This document shows positions 52,931-64,000 of a stretch of 64,000 nt of DNA, piece after piece. A program made the translations under genes and the position numbers. Numbering within the stretch: the first letter of the stretch is position 1; every line of letters begins with the position of its first letter. This DNA is from Azonexaceae bacterium s22. Lineage in GTDB: Bacteria; Pseudomonadota; Gammaproteobacteria; Burkholderiales; Rhodocyclaceae. The notes beneath the pieces were generated by a model. That model worked only from the letters and a program-made list of their open reading frames with translations, was not told the origin of the DNA and did no database searches. The stretch is from NCBI GenBank assembly GCA_016617495.1, contig WYCU01000003.1, positions 371,950 through 435,949 on the forward strand. The letters run 5' to 3'.

Positions 52931-52960
52931 TGCTAACGTACATCAGCACTTGCTAACGTA
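52931..52960 (-). promoter_or_regulatory. Direct-repeat operator-like site upstream of rfbB
   Basis: TGCTAACGTA occurs twice (52931-52940 and 52951-52960), identical and exactly 20 bp apart, so both face the same side of the helix. On the rfb strand they read TACGTTAGCA, with the proximal copy over the expected -35. This is the geometry of a tandem activator site, such as those used by response regulators. Confidence 0.55.
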
Positions 52961-53068
52961 ATGGCTGCAGCCTAAATGCCAAGAGGCTTACGAGGTCATG
53001 ATTACTGTGGAGCGAACAACCTCACTGGCTGACCGTAATGAAAATCTCAGTTACCTTTGCTCGGCAGG

Positions 53069-54517
53069 TCAGCTTCCACGCCCATAGGTATCTTCCAATC
53101 GCACAATATCGTCCTCGCCCAGATAACTACCTGATTGAACCTCAATGATCTCGAGGGGAATGTTGCCTGGATTCGCCAACCGATGTACTTGTCCAAGAGG
53201 AATATAGGTCGACTGATTTTCAGTCAGCAGAAAGGTGGTGTCACCGCAAGTGATCTGTGCTGTGCCCTTAACGATAACCCAGTGCTCTGCCCGATGATGG
53301 TGCATTTGCAAACTGAGACTGGCCCCAGGCTTGACTTGGATACGTTTGACCTTGAAACGATCACCTTCATCAATGCTGTCATACCAGCCCCACGGTCGAG
53401 CCACCTTGCGATTCAAGAGATGTTCATCTCGTTGCCGAGCGTCAAGTTCGGCAACGACCCCTTTTATATCTTGGGTCCGCCCCTTATCTGCAACCAAAAC
53501 CGCATCGGGAGTCTCTATGACAATCAGATTATCAACACCCACTGTGCTAACTAACCGGCTGGTCGCATGGACGAGAGAGTTTGTTGTATCGCTAAGCAAG
53601 GTATCGCCATTACTGACATTGCCCGCCTTATCTCGCGCACTGCACTGCCACACCGCATCCCAGGCGCCGAGGTCGCTCCATCCTGACGCTAGCGGAACGA
53701 CTTTTATTGGAAACTGAGATCCTGGAGATTTTTCCATGACCGCATAATCAATGGAGTTTCCGTGAATCGAGAGAAATGTCTCGGATTCAGGTCGAACAAA
53801 GGGCAAATCAGGACGCCGCCTCTCCCATGATTGCTGACAGGATGCAGCCATATCGGGCGCAAATGCAGAAAGCGCCGCGAGCCAAGTACTGGCCTTAAGG
53901 ACGAACATCCCGCTGTTCCAGGCATATTCGCCACTTGCCAAATAGGATTTGGCAGTCTCCAAATCAGGCTTTTCCGCAAATGCGGCTACGTTGTACTCAC
54001 TACACGGTCCGGGCTGGCCTTGCCGACAGATATAGCCATAGCCGGTTTCAGGGCGGTCCGGCGTCACACCAAGAATGACAATATCACCGCCCGCCGCAAC
54101 GCGAATCGCATTTTGCAGCGCCGCGGTGAAAACTTCTTGGTCCATAATGGCCTGATCAGCCGGAGTTACCACCAGAATCGGATCATCCCCTTGAGCACAG
54201 GCTTGCCACGCCGCCAATGTGAGTGCCGGAGCAGTATTTTTACCTTCCGGTTCAAGCAATAGCGTAAATGACCCAATCTTCAATTCCCGCAGCTGATCGA
54301 GCGCCAAAAAGCGGTGCTCCTCATTGGTAACCACCAAGGTTTCACCGACTTCGATATCGGCCGCAGACAACCCATTGACACGCATCACCGCTTGCTGAAA
54401 AAGGCTTGTCGTGCCCGACAAAACGAGGAACTGTTTAGGGTAACCAGCCCGCGACAGCGGCCATAGCCGAGTACCCGAACCCCCGCAGAGTATTACTGGA
54501 AAGATGACATGACTCAT
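53069..54517 (-). CDS. manC: Mannose-1-phosphate guanylyltransferase / mannose-6-phosphate isomerase
   Basis: A 482-residue type II bifunctional enzyme making GDP-mannose. The N-terminal nucleotidyltransferase has ILCGGSGTRLWPLSRAGYPKQ. The C-terminal cupin isomerase (about 330-482) has RPWGWYDSIDEGDRFKVKR and the metal site in MHHHRAEHW. The ATG at 54517 fits the family. It is separated from rfbB by 189 bp, so it is likely a separate unit. GDP-mannose may feed a transferase of this cluster or elsewhere. Confidence 0.95.
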   Translation of the reverse strand: MSHVIFPVILCGGSGTRLWPLSRAGYPKQFLVLSGTTSLFQQAVMRVNGLSAADIEVGETLVVTNEEHRFLALDQLRELKIGSFTLLLEPEGKNTAPALTLAAWQACAQGDDPILVVTPADQAIMDQEVFTAALQNAIRVAAGGDIVILGVTPDRPETGYGYICRQGQPGPCSEYNVAAFAEKPDLETAKSYLASGEYAWNSGMFVLKASTWLAALSAFAPDMAASCQQSWERRRPDLPFVRPESETFLSIHGNSIDYAVMEKSPGSQFPIKVVPLASGWSDLGAWDAVWQCSARDKAGNVSNGDTLLSDTTNSLVHATSRLVSTVGVDNLIVIETPDAVLVADKGRTQDIKGVVAELDARQRDEHLLNRKVARPWGWYDSIDEGDRFKVKRIQVKPGASLSLQMHHHRAEHWVIVKGTAQITCGDTTFLLTENQSTYIPLGQVHRLANPGNIPLEIIEVQSGSYLGEDDIVRLEDTYGRGS

Positions 54518-54688
54518 GTCTTCATCATAATCGCAAATCAACGAAGCTGTCGATTGAATGCGTTTCTTGCCACCGCTGGAAAACTCAATTCCCGTTTTGC
54601 TTGCCCAAAACGCGTTGAGTCCCCGGTAAGGCCGGAGCGATTTCCTTCATGAGTCTGTCAGCACCGCTTTGATTGATCGAAGGTAGCG

Positions 54689-55534
54689 TCAATCGGTATC
54701 GTTTCTGACACGCAGAAAACTGGCGAAACGCGGATAGCCCGCCGCGGTGTACCCGCGATAGCGATAGGTCACGGTCGTGCCGAGTAACGGCGGATCCTGG
54801 CGTTGCGCAACGGAAAACCCGGTGCCCAGATCGAAAATCCGGCCATCGGGTGCCCGGACGCGTAGTGCCCCCAGCATGCCGGCGTATTTTCCGCGGCCCG
54901 CTTCATGCCCGACGACCACGGCCTCGGCATCTTGCCAGGGTTTCATTTTCAACAGTACGTCGCTACGCCCCGCGACGTACGGTGCATCCGCGCGATGCAG
55001 CATCAAGCCCTCACCGCCGGCCTGAACCACCTCGCGCAGGCGTTTTTCCAGTTTGTCGCGGTCGACCACCGAAAATTGCCGAATTTCATGGAGCCAGGGG
55101 ACATTCGCTGCCGCCACGACGCGGGTCATCGTTGCGGCACGATCCGCGAAGGTACCCGCCTCACCCGGCAGTTCAAAAATCATGTAGCGAATTTTTTGCC
55201 ACTCGGCATCGTCCGGTTGCGTACGACGCGTCGCAGCGGAGACCGCTTCAAACGTCCCCCGCCCCATCCACAATTCGCCATCCAGGGCACGTTTGGGTAA
55301 AGCCGCGATAAACCATTGCGGCGCTGCGATGGGCTTTCCACTGCGAAAGCGCAGTTGCTCACCATCCCAGACGGCGCGCACACCGTCGAGTTTTTCGCTG
55401 ATCAGATAATTCCCGACGTCGCGCTGCCCGCTGTAATGCGTCGCCAGCAGCACCGGCGCCGCTTCGACGACCATCGGCAAAGCCGTGACGGCGATGCCAA
55501 TGGATAACAGCAGCCAGTGCAGCAGCCGTGCCAC
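54689..55534 (-). CDS. Secreted ATP-dependent DNA ligase (LigE-type)
   Basis: A 281-residue minimal ligase with an N-terminal signal peptide (LLHWLLLSIGIAVTALPM, cleavage near residue 25), so a periplasmic location is predicted. The adenylation motif reads SEKLDGVRAVWDG (KxDG type) near residue 48. EGLMLHRADAPYV is motif IV-like and LLKMKPWQDAEA motif V-like. A short OB fold ends the protein. LigE proteins occur in naturally competent proteobacteria. The GTG start abuts the tyrA stop, with GGAGG 4 bases upstream. Copy 10 of the dispersed motif lies inside. Confidence 0.9.
   Translation of the reverse strand: MARLLHWLLLSIGIAVTALPMVVEAAPVLLATHYSGQRDVGNYLISEKLDGVRAVWDGEQLRFRSGKPIAAPQWFIAALPKRALDGELWMGRGTFEAVSAATRRTQPDDAEWQKIRYMIFELPGEAGTFADRAATMTRVVAAANVPWLHEIRQFSVVDRDKLEKRLREVVQAGGEGLMLHRADAPYVAGRSDVLLKMKPWQDAEAVVVGHEAGRGKYAGMLGALRVRAPDGRIFDLGTGFSVAQRQDPPLLGTTVTYRYRGYTAAGYPRFASFLRVRNDTD
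55053..55066 (+). repeat. Dispersed TTGTCGCGGTCGAC motif, copy 10 (exact)
   Basis: Exact match inside the ligase gene, opposite to transcription (VDRDK in the protein). GAAAATT and GAATTTC tracts follow. Confidence 0.8.
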
Positions 55535-56413
55535 TCAGCCTCCTGCCCAGTTCCGGCGTGCCTGACGCGCCAGGCCGAAAATTTCCTCCAGCCGCTCACC
55601 GTCGTTGCGCGCCAATGCAGTGCGCAATTCATCCAGCTGGGCGCGGTAGCTATCGAGTTCTTCCAGCAATGCTTCGCGATTGGCGAGGCAGATGTCGCGC
55701 CACATTTCCGGGTGGCTGGCGGCGATACGGGTAAAGTCGCGGAATCCGGATGCGGCGAACGTAAAGAACAAATCGGCATCCTCGCGCACCGCCAGGTCAT
55801 GGACCAAGGCAAACGACAAGAGATGCGGCAGGTGGCTGACCGCGGCAAAAACGCGGTCGTGGGCCTCCGGACTCAGTTCGTAAATGTCGGCACCGCACAG
55901 CGACCAGGCCAGCTTGACGCGATCCAGGGCATCGTCGGCATTTTCGGGCAAGGGCGTCACCACCACCTTCTTGCCGCGGTAAAGATCCCAACGCGCCGCC
56001 GACGGACCGCTATTTTCCGCACCGGCAATCGGGTGCGCCGGTACAAACTGGGCAATGCGGTCACCAAAGGCTGCCCGCGCCGCCGCAACGACATCGCCCT
56101 TGGTCGACCCGCCATCGGTAACAATGGTCCGCGGGCCAAGATAAGGCGCGATGCGGGCAAAAATCTCCGGCATCTGCGCCACGGGCGTTGCCACCAGCAC
56201 AATATCGGCGTCTTCCAGCTCGTGCGCAGGATTGATCCCGGCGCGGTCGATAACGCCCAGTTCCTGCGCAGCGCGCAAGGTGGCCGGGGTGCGCCCGAAA
56301 CCTACCACTTCTTCGACAGCACCGGCCTCCTTGAGGCCGAGGGCAAAGGAACCGCCAATCAGCCCGGTTCCGAAAATAACGATCTTGCCGAAATCGGGCA
56401 GCCCGGCTTCCAT
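55535..56413 (-). CDS. tyrA: Prephenate dehydrogenase
   Basis: A 292-residue NAD(P)-dependent enzyme making 4-hydroxyphenylpyruvate (or arogenate-derived tyrosine). The N-terminal Rossmann motif is IFGTGLIGGSFA. The catalytic His lies in VPAHPIAGAENSG, and VSHLPHLLSFAL is typical. Chorismate mutase is absent from this protein. Its ATG is directly adjacent to the hisC stop. It ends one base before the ligase start. Confidence 0.94.
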   Translation of the reverse strand: MEAGLPDFGKIVIFGTGLIGGSFALGLKEAGAVEEVVGFGRTPATLRAAQELGVIDRAGINPAHELEDADIVLVATPVAQMPEIFARIAPYLGPRTIVTDGGSTKGDVVAAARAAFGDRIAQFVPAHPIAGAENSGPSAARWDLYRGKKVVVTPLPENADDALDRVKLAWSLCGADIYELSPEAHDRVFAAVSHLPHLLSFALVHDLAVREDADLFFTFAASGFRDFTRIAASHPEMWRDICLANREALLEELDSYRAQLDELRTALARNDGERLEEIFGLARQARRNWAGG

Positions 56414-57502
56414 TCAGAGCGCCTTTTCCAGAGCCTCGATGAAGCGGGCGTTCTCGCGCTCGGTCCCGATGGTCACACGCAACCACTCGGGCATGCCGTA
56501 ACCGGCAATCGGTCGCACGATGACGCCTTGGCGCAGCAGCTTCTGATTCACACTCGCTGCATCGCCGGCGCGGAAAGTCACGAAATTGCCGTAGGAGGGA
56601 ATGAAGTCGAGTTTGAGGCGTTCAAGGGCAGATACGATTTGTGCCATGCCCGCACGATTCAGGTCGTAACTCGCTTGCAGGAACGCGGTGTCATCGAGTG
56701 CGGCTAGTGCGCCGGCCAGCGCCAGGTTGTTTACGTTGAAAGGCTGGCGCACCCGGTTCATCAGATCGGCAACTTGTGCCGAAGCCAGTGCATAGCCGAC
56801 GCGCAAACCCGCCAGGCCATAGATCTTGGAGAACGTCCGGCAAATGACGAGATTCGGGAAATCGGCCAGCCACGCCGCCGTATCGACGCGTTCGTCCGGC
56901 GGAATGTATTCGTTGTAGGCCTCGTCGAGCACCACCACCACATCGGCGGGGACGCGCTCCAAAAATGCCCTGACGGCCGGATAGGGCAGAAAATTGCCGG
57001 TCGGATTGTTGGGGTTGGCAATCCAGACAATTCGGGTATCCGGACGAATGGCGGCGTACATTCCATCGAGATCGTGACCAAAGTTCTTGGCGGGCGTGGC
57101 GATCAACTCCGCGCCTGTCGACAAGGTGGCCAGCGGATAAACGGCGAAGGCATGCTGTGCGAAAACGGCCGAACGTCCCGGTGCAAGAAAGACGCGCGCA
57201 ATCAGATCCAGCGCGTCGTTGGAGCCATTGCCCAACACGACCTGGTTCTGGCCTACATGACAACGACTGGCCACTTTGGCGATCAGGTCAAACTGGTCGG
57301 GATAGCGCTCCACCCCACCCAATGCCGCTTCGACCGCCTGACGGGCTTTCGGGCTCATACCCAGCGGGTTTTCATTGGAGGCCAGCTTGACGATGTTTTC
57401 GACCGGCATGCCCATTTCGCGCGCCAGTTCGGTGATCGGTTTGCCCGGCAGATAGGGAGAAATGGCTCGGACGTAAGACAGGGCCTGTTCGGCAAGGGAC
57501 AT
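56414..57502 (-). CDS. hisC: Histidinol-phosphate / aromatic aminotransferase
   Basis: A 362-residue fold-type I PLP aminotransferase. The PLP lysine lies in RTFSKIYGLAGLRVGYA; ASNENPLGMSPKA and IWIANPNNPTGN are substrate and cofactor loops. In this pheA-tyrA context it most likely serves phenylalanine and tyrosine synthesis as well as, or instead of, histidine (HisC2-type). It is 10 bp downstream of pheA. Confidence 0.93.
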   Translation of the reverse strand: MSLAEQALSYVRAISPYLPGKPITELAREMGMPVENIVKLASNENPLGMSPKARQAVEAALGGVERYPDQFDLIAKVASRCHVGQNQVVLGNGSNDALDLIARVFLAPGRSAVFAQHAFAVYPLATLSTGAELIATPAKNFGHDLDGMYAAIRPDTRIVWIANPNNPTGNFLPYPAVRAFLERVPADVVVVLDEAYNEYIPPDERVDTAAWLADFPNLVICRTFSKIYGLAGLRVGYALASAQVADLMNRVRQPFNVNNLALAGALAALDDTAFLQASYDLNRAGMAQIVSALERLKLDFIPSYGNFVTFRAGDAASVNQKLLRQGVIVRPIAGYGMPEWLRVTIGTERENARFIEALEKAL

Positions 57503-57512
57503 GACGCGTTCC

Positions 57513-58616
57513 TCAGTAAACGGCAGCGGGGTAGGAGCCCAGGATTTTCAGATAGGCCGCAGCGTTGGCCAGTTTATCGAGCGCCCCCTTGACGACCGGG
57601 TCGTCACGGTGCCCTTCGATATCGACATAGAAGACGTACTCCCAGAGCGCATTGCGCGCCGGACGGGATTCGAGACGGGACATCGACACACCGGCCGCAG
57701 AGAGCGGCTCCAGCAGTTCATGCAGCGCACCGGTGCGGTTGGGTGCCGACATGATGAGCGAGGTTTTGTCCCGCCCGGAAATGCCGGCATCGTGCTTGCC
57801 CAGGATCAGGAAACGCGTGGTGTTGTTGGGCTCGTCTTCGATGTTCTCCGCCAGTCGCGGCAACTGGTAGCGCGTCGCCGCCGCTTCGCCGGCGATCGCC
57901 GCCGTACCGGCCTCCTCGGCAGCCTTCTGTGCTGCCTGCGCATTGCTGCCGACCGAAATGCGCTGGGCATTCGGCAACATGCGATTGAGCCATTCGTGGC
58001 ATTGGGCGAGCGATTGGGCGTGGGAATAAACGCGGGTAATCGCGTTCAGATCCGTTTCGCGCGAGAGCAGGTTCTGATGGATGCGCAACACCACTTCGCC
58101 GCAAATCTTGAGCGGTGTGGAAAGCAGGAGATCCATCGTGCGCCCGACCGCCCCTTCCGTGGAGTTTTCCACCGGGACAACTGCGTAGTGGGCATGGCCG
58201 GATTCAACTTCGCGGAACACATCATCGATGGAGCCTTGGGGCAACAACCGGGCCGCGTGTCCGAAATGTTTGGTCGCGGCAGACTCGGAAAACGTCCCCA
58301 AGGGGCCAAGGAAAGCAATACCAAGCGGTTGCTCCAGCGACAGGCAGGCTGACATCACTTCGCGGAAAAAGAAGGTGATATTTTCGTTGGGCAATGGACC
58401 GGGATTGGTTTCTTGCAGCCGACGCAACACCTGTGCCTCGCGTTCCGGCCGGTAGATGAAGCCGGCATCGCCAAATTCCGCCTTGATTTCGCCCACTTTT
58501 TGCGCACAACGGGCACGTTCGTTCAGGAGCCGAAGGAGTTCGCCGTCGATCCGGTCGATGTCCGAACGAACCCCGGCCAGGGCGTGTTGCAGGTCGTTTT
58601 GCGACGAATCGCTCAT
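57513..58616 (-). CDS. pheA: Chorismate mutase / prephenate dehydratase (P-protein)
   Basis: A 367-residue bifunctional enzyme for phenylalanine synthesis. The AroQ-type mutase occupies about 10-95 (IDRIDGELLRLLNERARCAQ). The dehydratase follows, with VPVENSTEGAVG and NNTTRFLILG. A C-terminal ACT domain (SAPNRTGALHELL, SRLESRPAR) gives phenylalanine feedback. I choose the ATG at 58616 with GGGTGACGGC upstream; an ATG four codons earlier overlaps serC. Confidence 0.95.
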   Translation of the reverse strand: MSDSSQNDLQHALAGVRSDIDRIDGELLRLLNERARCAQKVGEIKAEFGDAGFIYRPEREAQVLRRLQETNPGPLPNENITFFFREVMSACLSLEQPLGIAFLGPLGTFSESAATKHFGHAARLLPQGSIDDVFREVESGHAHYAVVPVENSTEGAVGRTMDLLLSTPLKICGEVVLRIHQNLLSRETDLNAITRVYSHAQSLAQCHEWLNRMLPNAQRISVGSNAQAAQKAAEEAGTAAIAGEAAATRYQLPRLAENIEDEPNNTTRFLILGKHDAGISGRDKTSLIMSAPNRTGALHELLEPLSAAGVSMSRLESRPARNALWEYVFYVDIEGHRDDPVVKGALDKLANAAAYLKILGSYPAAVY

Positions 58617-58620
58617 GCCG

Positions 58621-59706
58621 TCACCCATTGCGCTTGGCGAAATCGTTCATGAAGTCCGTCAGCGCCTGCACGGCGGCAAGCGATACGGCGTTGTAAATGG
58701 AGGCGCGCATTCCCCCCACCGACTTGTGCCCCTTCAGCGAGAGCAAGCCCGCTGCCTTGGCGTCGGCCAGGAAAGCGGCATCGAGTTCGGGATTAGCCAG
58801 GGTGAACGGCACGTTCATTGCCGAGCGGCAATCCGGATCAACCGGATTGGTATAGAACCCACCCGAATTGTCGATGGTCTGATAAAGCAGGCGTGCCTTT
58901 TCGTCATTCACCGCCGCCATGCCGGCCAAACCGCCCTGCGCTTTCAACCACTTGAAGACGAGTCCGGCAATGTAAATGGCGTAGGTCGGCGGCGTATTGA
59001 GCATCGAGCCATTCTCAGCCATCACCGCAAAATCCATCACGGTCGGGATGGACAGCGGCGCCATGCCGAGCAGATCACGGTGAACAATCACCAGCGTCAG
59101 ACCGGACGGCCCGATATTCTTTTGCGCACCCGCGTAGATCAGTCCGAATTTCTCGACCGGCACCGGGCGAGACAGGATGTGCGAAGACATGTCGGCAACC
59201 AGCGGCACCCCGGTATCGGCGATCCGCTCGGCCGGAATCTCGACACCGTGGATCGTTTCGTTGGTGCAGACGTGCAGGTAGGCCGCGAACGGGTCGAGCT
59301 TGATTTCCTCGGCAACGGGCAACCGGGTGAAATGACTGGATTCGGTCGTCGCCGCACAACGGACCGTGCCAACGCGCTGCGCTTCCTTGAAGGCCTTCTT
59401 CGACCAGGAGCCGGTGACGATGTAATCGGCGGAACGCCCGGCCAGCAGATTCATCGGAATCTGGGCGAATTGCTGGGTGGCGCCGCCTTGCAGGAAGAGC
59501 ACCTTGTACTGTTCCGGGATGCCCATCAGTTCGCGCAAATCGGCCTCGGCTTGCTCGATGATGGCGGTGAATTCGTTGCCGCGATGGCTCATCTCCATCA
59601 CGCTGCAACCGGCGCCATGCCAGTCGAGCATTTCTTCCTGCGCCTGACGCAAAACCGCTTCCGGCAAGGCTGCCGGACCCGCGCTGAAATTCCACAGCCG
59701 CGTCAT
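58621..59706 (-). CDS. serC: Phosphoserine aminotransferase
   Basis: A 361-residue PLP enzyme of serine (and pyridoxine) synthesis. The N-terminus WNFSAGPAALPEAVL and the PLP lysine in YAGAQKNIGPSGL are diagnostic. Its ATG is directly adjacent to the gyrA stop, with GGAGAGG inside the end of gyrA, so it is translated from the gyrA transcript. Confidence 0.96.
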   Translation of the reverse strand: MTRLWNFSAGPAALPEAVLRQAQEEMLDWHGAGCSVMEMSHRGNEFTAIIEQAEADLRELMGIPEQYKVLFLQGGATQQFAQIPMNLLAGRSADYIVTGSWSKKAFKEAQRVGTVRCAATTESSHFTRLPVAEEIKLDPFAAYLHVCTNETIHGVEIPAERIADTGVPLVADMSSHILSRPVPVEKFGLIYAGAQKNIGPSGLTLVIVHRDLLGMAPLSIPTVMDFAVMAENGSMLNTPPTYAIYIAGLVFKWLKAQGGLAGMAAVNDEKARLLYQTIDNSGGFYTNPVDPDCRSAMNVPFTLANPELDAAFLADAKAAGLLSLKGHKSVGGMRASIYNAVSLAAVQALTDFMNDFAKRNG

Positions 59707-62337
<2,631 letters not shown>

Positions 62338-62442
62338 GTTTGTCGTCCGGTAGCGCAATGACGCTGCCCGGCTTATCTATCTTTGTGGCAAGCGTAATTT
62401 TTTATTTTAACATGCGAGCGCCCGCCCCACTGAGGCCATCCC

Positions 62443-63783
62443 ATGCCGAAACCACCTGAGCACATCGATCTCCTCATCGAACCGACCTGGATCGCCCCGG
62501 TTGATCCCGATGTCCTGCTCACCAACCACGCCGTCGCCATCCGTCAAGGCCGTATCGTCGACGTATTGCCCACCCCGGACGCCCACCAACGTTACCTTCC
62601 CGAACAACGGGTTACGCTCGAAGGGCAAATTCTCATCCCGGGCCTGATCAATCTGCATACGCATGCCGCCATGGCGCTCATGCGCGGCCTGGCCGACGAT
62701 CTCCCGCTCATGGAATGGCTGGAAAAACACATTTGGCCGACCGAAGCAGCCCATCTATCGCCGCAGTTCGTGCTCGACGGCACCCGCCTCGCCTGCGCAG
62801 AAATGCTCCTGGGGGGAATCACCTGTTTCAATGACATGTATTTCTACCCCGATGCCGCAGCCATTGCCGCCGAGGAATTCGGCATGCGCGCCATGCTCGG
62901 CATCACGGTTCTGGAGTTCCCGACGCCCTACGCCAGCGATGCCGAGGACTATTTGAACAAGGGACTCGCCGTTCGGGAACGCTGGCTGCACAACCCACTC
63001 ATCGGCTTCTGCCTCGCGCCGCACGCCCCCTACACCGTTGCCGACGCCACATTCCAGCGAATTGCCACGCTGGCAGGCCAACTGAACCTGCCGGTCCATT
63101 GTCATATCCACGAGACGCATCACGAGATCGAAAGCGCGAGACGAGCGCAAGGCGTACGACCCTTATCCCGATTAAACAGCCTCGGCTTGCTTGGCACGCA
63201 GTTCATCGGCGTTCACGGGGTTCATCTCGATGAAACGGACATTGCGCTGTTGGCGGCACACGGATGCAGCATCGCGCATTGCCCGACATCAAACCTCAAG
63301 CTCGCCAGCGGCATCGCCCCTGTGGCGTCGATGCGACAATCCGGTATCAACGTGGGCCTTGGCACCGACGGCGCCGCCAGCAACAACCGGCTCGACATGT
63401 TCGCGGAAATGCGCCTCGCCGCCCTGTTGGCCAAGGGCACCAGCGGCAATGCCAGCACCCTCAGTGCCCGCGAGGCGCTGCATATGGCCACCCTCGCAGG
63501 GGCAATCGCATTGGGACTTTCGCAAGAAACCGGATCGATCACCCCCGGAAAGTCAGCCGACCTGGTCGCAGTCAGTTTGGACGCGCTCAATATGCGCCCC
63601 TGCTACGACCCGATATCGCATCTCGTTCATGTCGCCGGTCGAGAAAACGTGACCAACGTTTGGGTCGCCGGAAAATGTTGCGTAGACCACAAAAGATTGG
63701 CGTCGAACACCCAAAATGCCTTGGAATCGTCAATTGCCCTATGGCAGAATAGGCTGGAGGTCCGTAGGGAATCCTGTCGGTAG
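62443..63783 (+). CDS. mtaD: Amidohydrolase, 5-methylthioadenosine/S-adenosylhomocysteine deaminase type
   Basis: A 446-residue metal-dependent hydrolase of the TRZ/ATZ family. The metal ligands lie in LHTHAAMALMRG, HCHIHET and GTDGAASNN. It most likely deaminates S-adenosylhomocysteine, methylthioadenosine or a related purine nucleoside; substrate assignment by eye is tentative. It is divergent from gyrA across 105 bp. An OmpA-family gene follows at 72 bp. Confidence 0.88.
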   Translation: MPKPPEHIDLLIEPTWIAPVDPDVLLTNHAVAIRQGRIVDVLPTPDAHQRYLPEQRVTLEGQILIPGLINLHTHAAMALMRGLADDLPLMEWLEKHIWPTEAAHLSPQFVLDGTRLACAEMLLGGITCFNDMYFYPDAAAIAAEEFGMRAMLGITVLEFPTPYASDAEDYLNKGLAVRERWLHNPLIGFCLAPHAPYTVADATFQRIATLAGQLNLPVHCHIHETHHEIESARRAQGVRPLSRLNSLGLLGTQFIGVHGVHLDETDIALLAAHGCSIAHCPTSNLKLASGIAPVASMRQSGINVGLGTDGAASNNRLDMFAEMRLAALLAKGTSGNASTLSAREALHMATLAGAIALGLSQETGSITPGKSADLVAVSLDALNMRPCYDPISHLVHVAGRENVTNVWVAGKCCVDHKRLASNTQNALESSIALWQNRLEVRRESCR

Positions 63784-63855
63784 GGAGTTTTGTACCCTGA
63801 TTGCAGGTTGCTAGGCGGGAAAAGGTTTTCAAATTTTCTTCAACGAGGGAAAACA

Positions 63856-64000
63856 ATGATCAACAAGATTGCCAAGAAATCGCTTGTCGTGGCACTGCTG
63901 GCCGGTATCGGCATGGGCGCTACCGTTGCGCAAGCTCAGGAACGTGTTTATGTGATCGACCAGCGCGACGCCGTCGTCAAGAGCGGCGCCGACCTGTGCT
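63856..64000 (+). CDS. OmpA-family outer-membrane protein, N-terminal part (partial)
   Basis: Only the first 48 codons are in the window. They start MINKIAKKSLVVALLAGIGM, a signal peptide cleaved after AQA, followed by QERVYVIDQRDAVVKSGADLC. The start has CGAGGGAAAACA upstream. This N-terminus matches the OmpA-like proteins that betaproteobacteria encode near gyrA and ubiG, but the peptidoglycan-binding domain lies beyond the edge. Confidence 0.75.
   Translation, partial: MINKIAKKSLVVALLAGIGMGATVAQAQERVYVIDQRDAVVKSGADLC

Noticed and set aside
38437-55534. A mobile element carrying the polysaccharide cluster
   Set aside because: No transposase, integrase, terminal inverted repeats or att-like repeats were seen at either end.

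Overview
The window is chromosomal DNA of a Gram-negative betaproteobacterium. Two classical betaproteobacterial neighbourhoods support this: gyrA-serC-pheA-hisC-tyrA ... aroA/cmk-rpsA-ihfB-lapA-lapB-ugd-hldA-hldD-cysM, and ftsK-lolA ... rarA ... serS. The aroA-cmk fusion and overall gene set fit Rhodocyclales-like Betaproteobacteria, but the sequence alone does not fix the genus. Almost all genes lie on the minus strand, many overlapping by ATGA/GTGA/TAATG. Backbone DNA looks GC-rich; the core of the polysaccharide cluster (about 42-50 kb) is visibly AT-rich.

Layout: 1-1268, two peptide-type ABC permeases. 1351-9212, a two-partner secretion pair (giant TpsA adhesin with long internal duplications, and its TpsB pore). 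9345-16190, galE, tRNA-Ser(CGA), mltF, serS, a SulP transporter and a DUF4126 protein. 16190-22474, rarA, lolA and ftsK, with three plus-strand genes between lolA and rarA (lipoprotein, LysE exporter, small pore-like membrane protein). 22477-28574, Crp/Fnr regulator, trxB, Smr protein, a conserved small protein, glnB, nadE, ppa and a DEDD exonuclease. 28571-38394, cysM, heptose genes, ugd, lapB/lapA, ihfB, rpsA and aroA-cmk. 38437-54517, an O-antigen/exopolysaccharide cluster: FlaA1/WbpM-like dehydratase, initiating sugar transferase, epimerase, three glycosyltransferases, a dTDP-3-amino-3,6-dideoxyhexose branch (rfbBDAC, FdtA/FdtB-like), an LbH acyltransferase, a Wzm/Wzt exporter and manC. 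54689-62337, a secreted LigE-type ATP-dependent DNA ligase, then tyrA, hisC, pheA, serC and gyrA. 62443-64000, an MtaD-type deaminase and the start of an OmpA-family protein.

The most unusual signal is a dispersed 14-bp motif, TTGTCGCGGTCGAC. It occurs exactly seven times in 64 kb, with three more one-mismatch copies and one two-mismatch copy, in both orientations. Most copies are followed by two A/T tracts about one helical turn apart. That architecture, and the shared GCGGT core, resemble the Pasteurellaceae DNA uptake signal sequence. One copy lies inside the LigE-like ligase gene, a family associated with naturally competent bacteria. I propose it as a candidate, apparently undescribed, DNA-uptake-type (or other genome-wide) recognition sequence. 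A second regulatory curiosity is a pair of perfect 10-bp direct repeats exactly 20 bp apart upstream of the rfbB -10 box.
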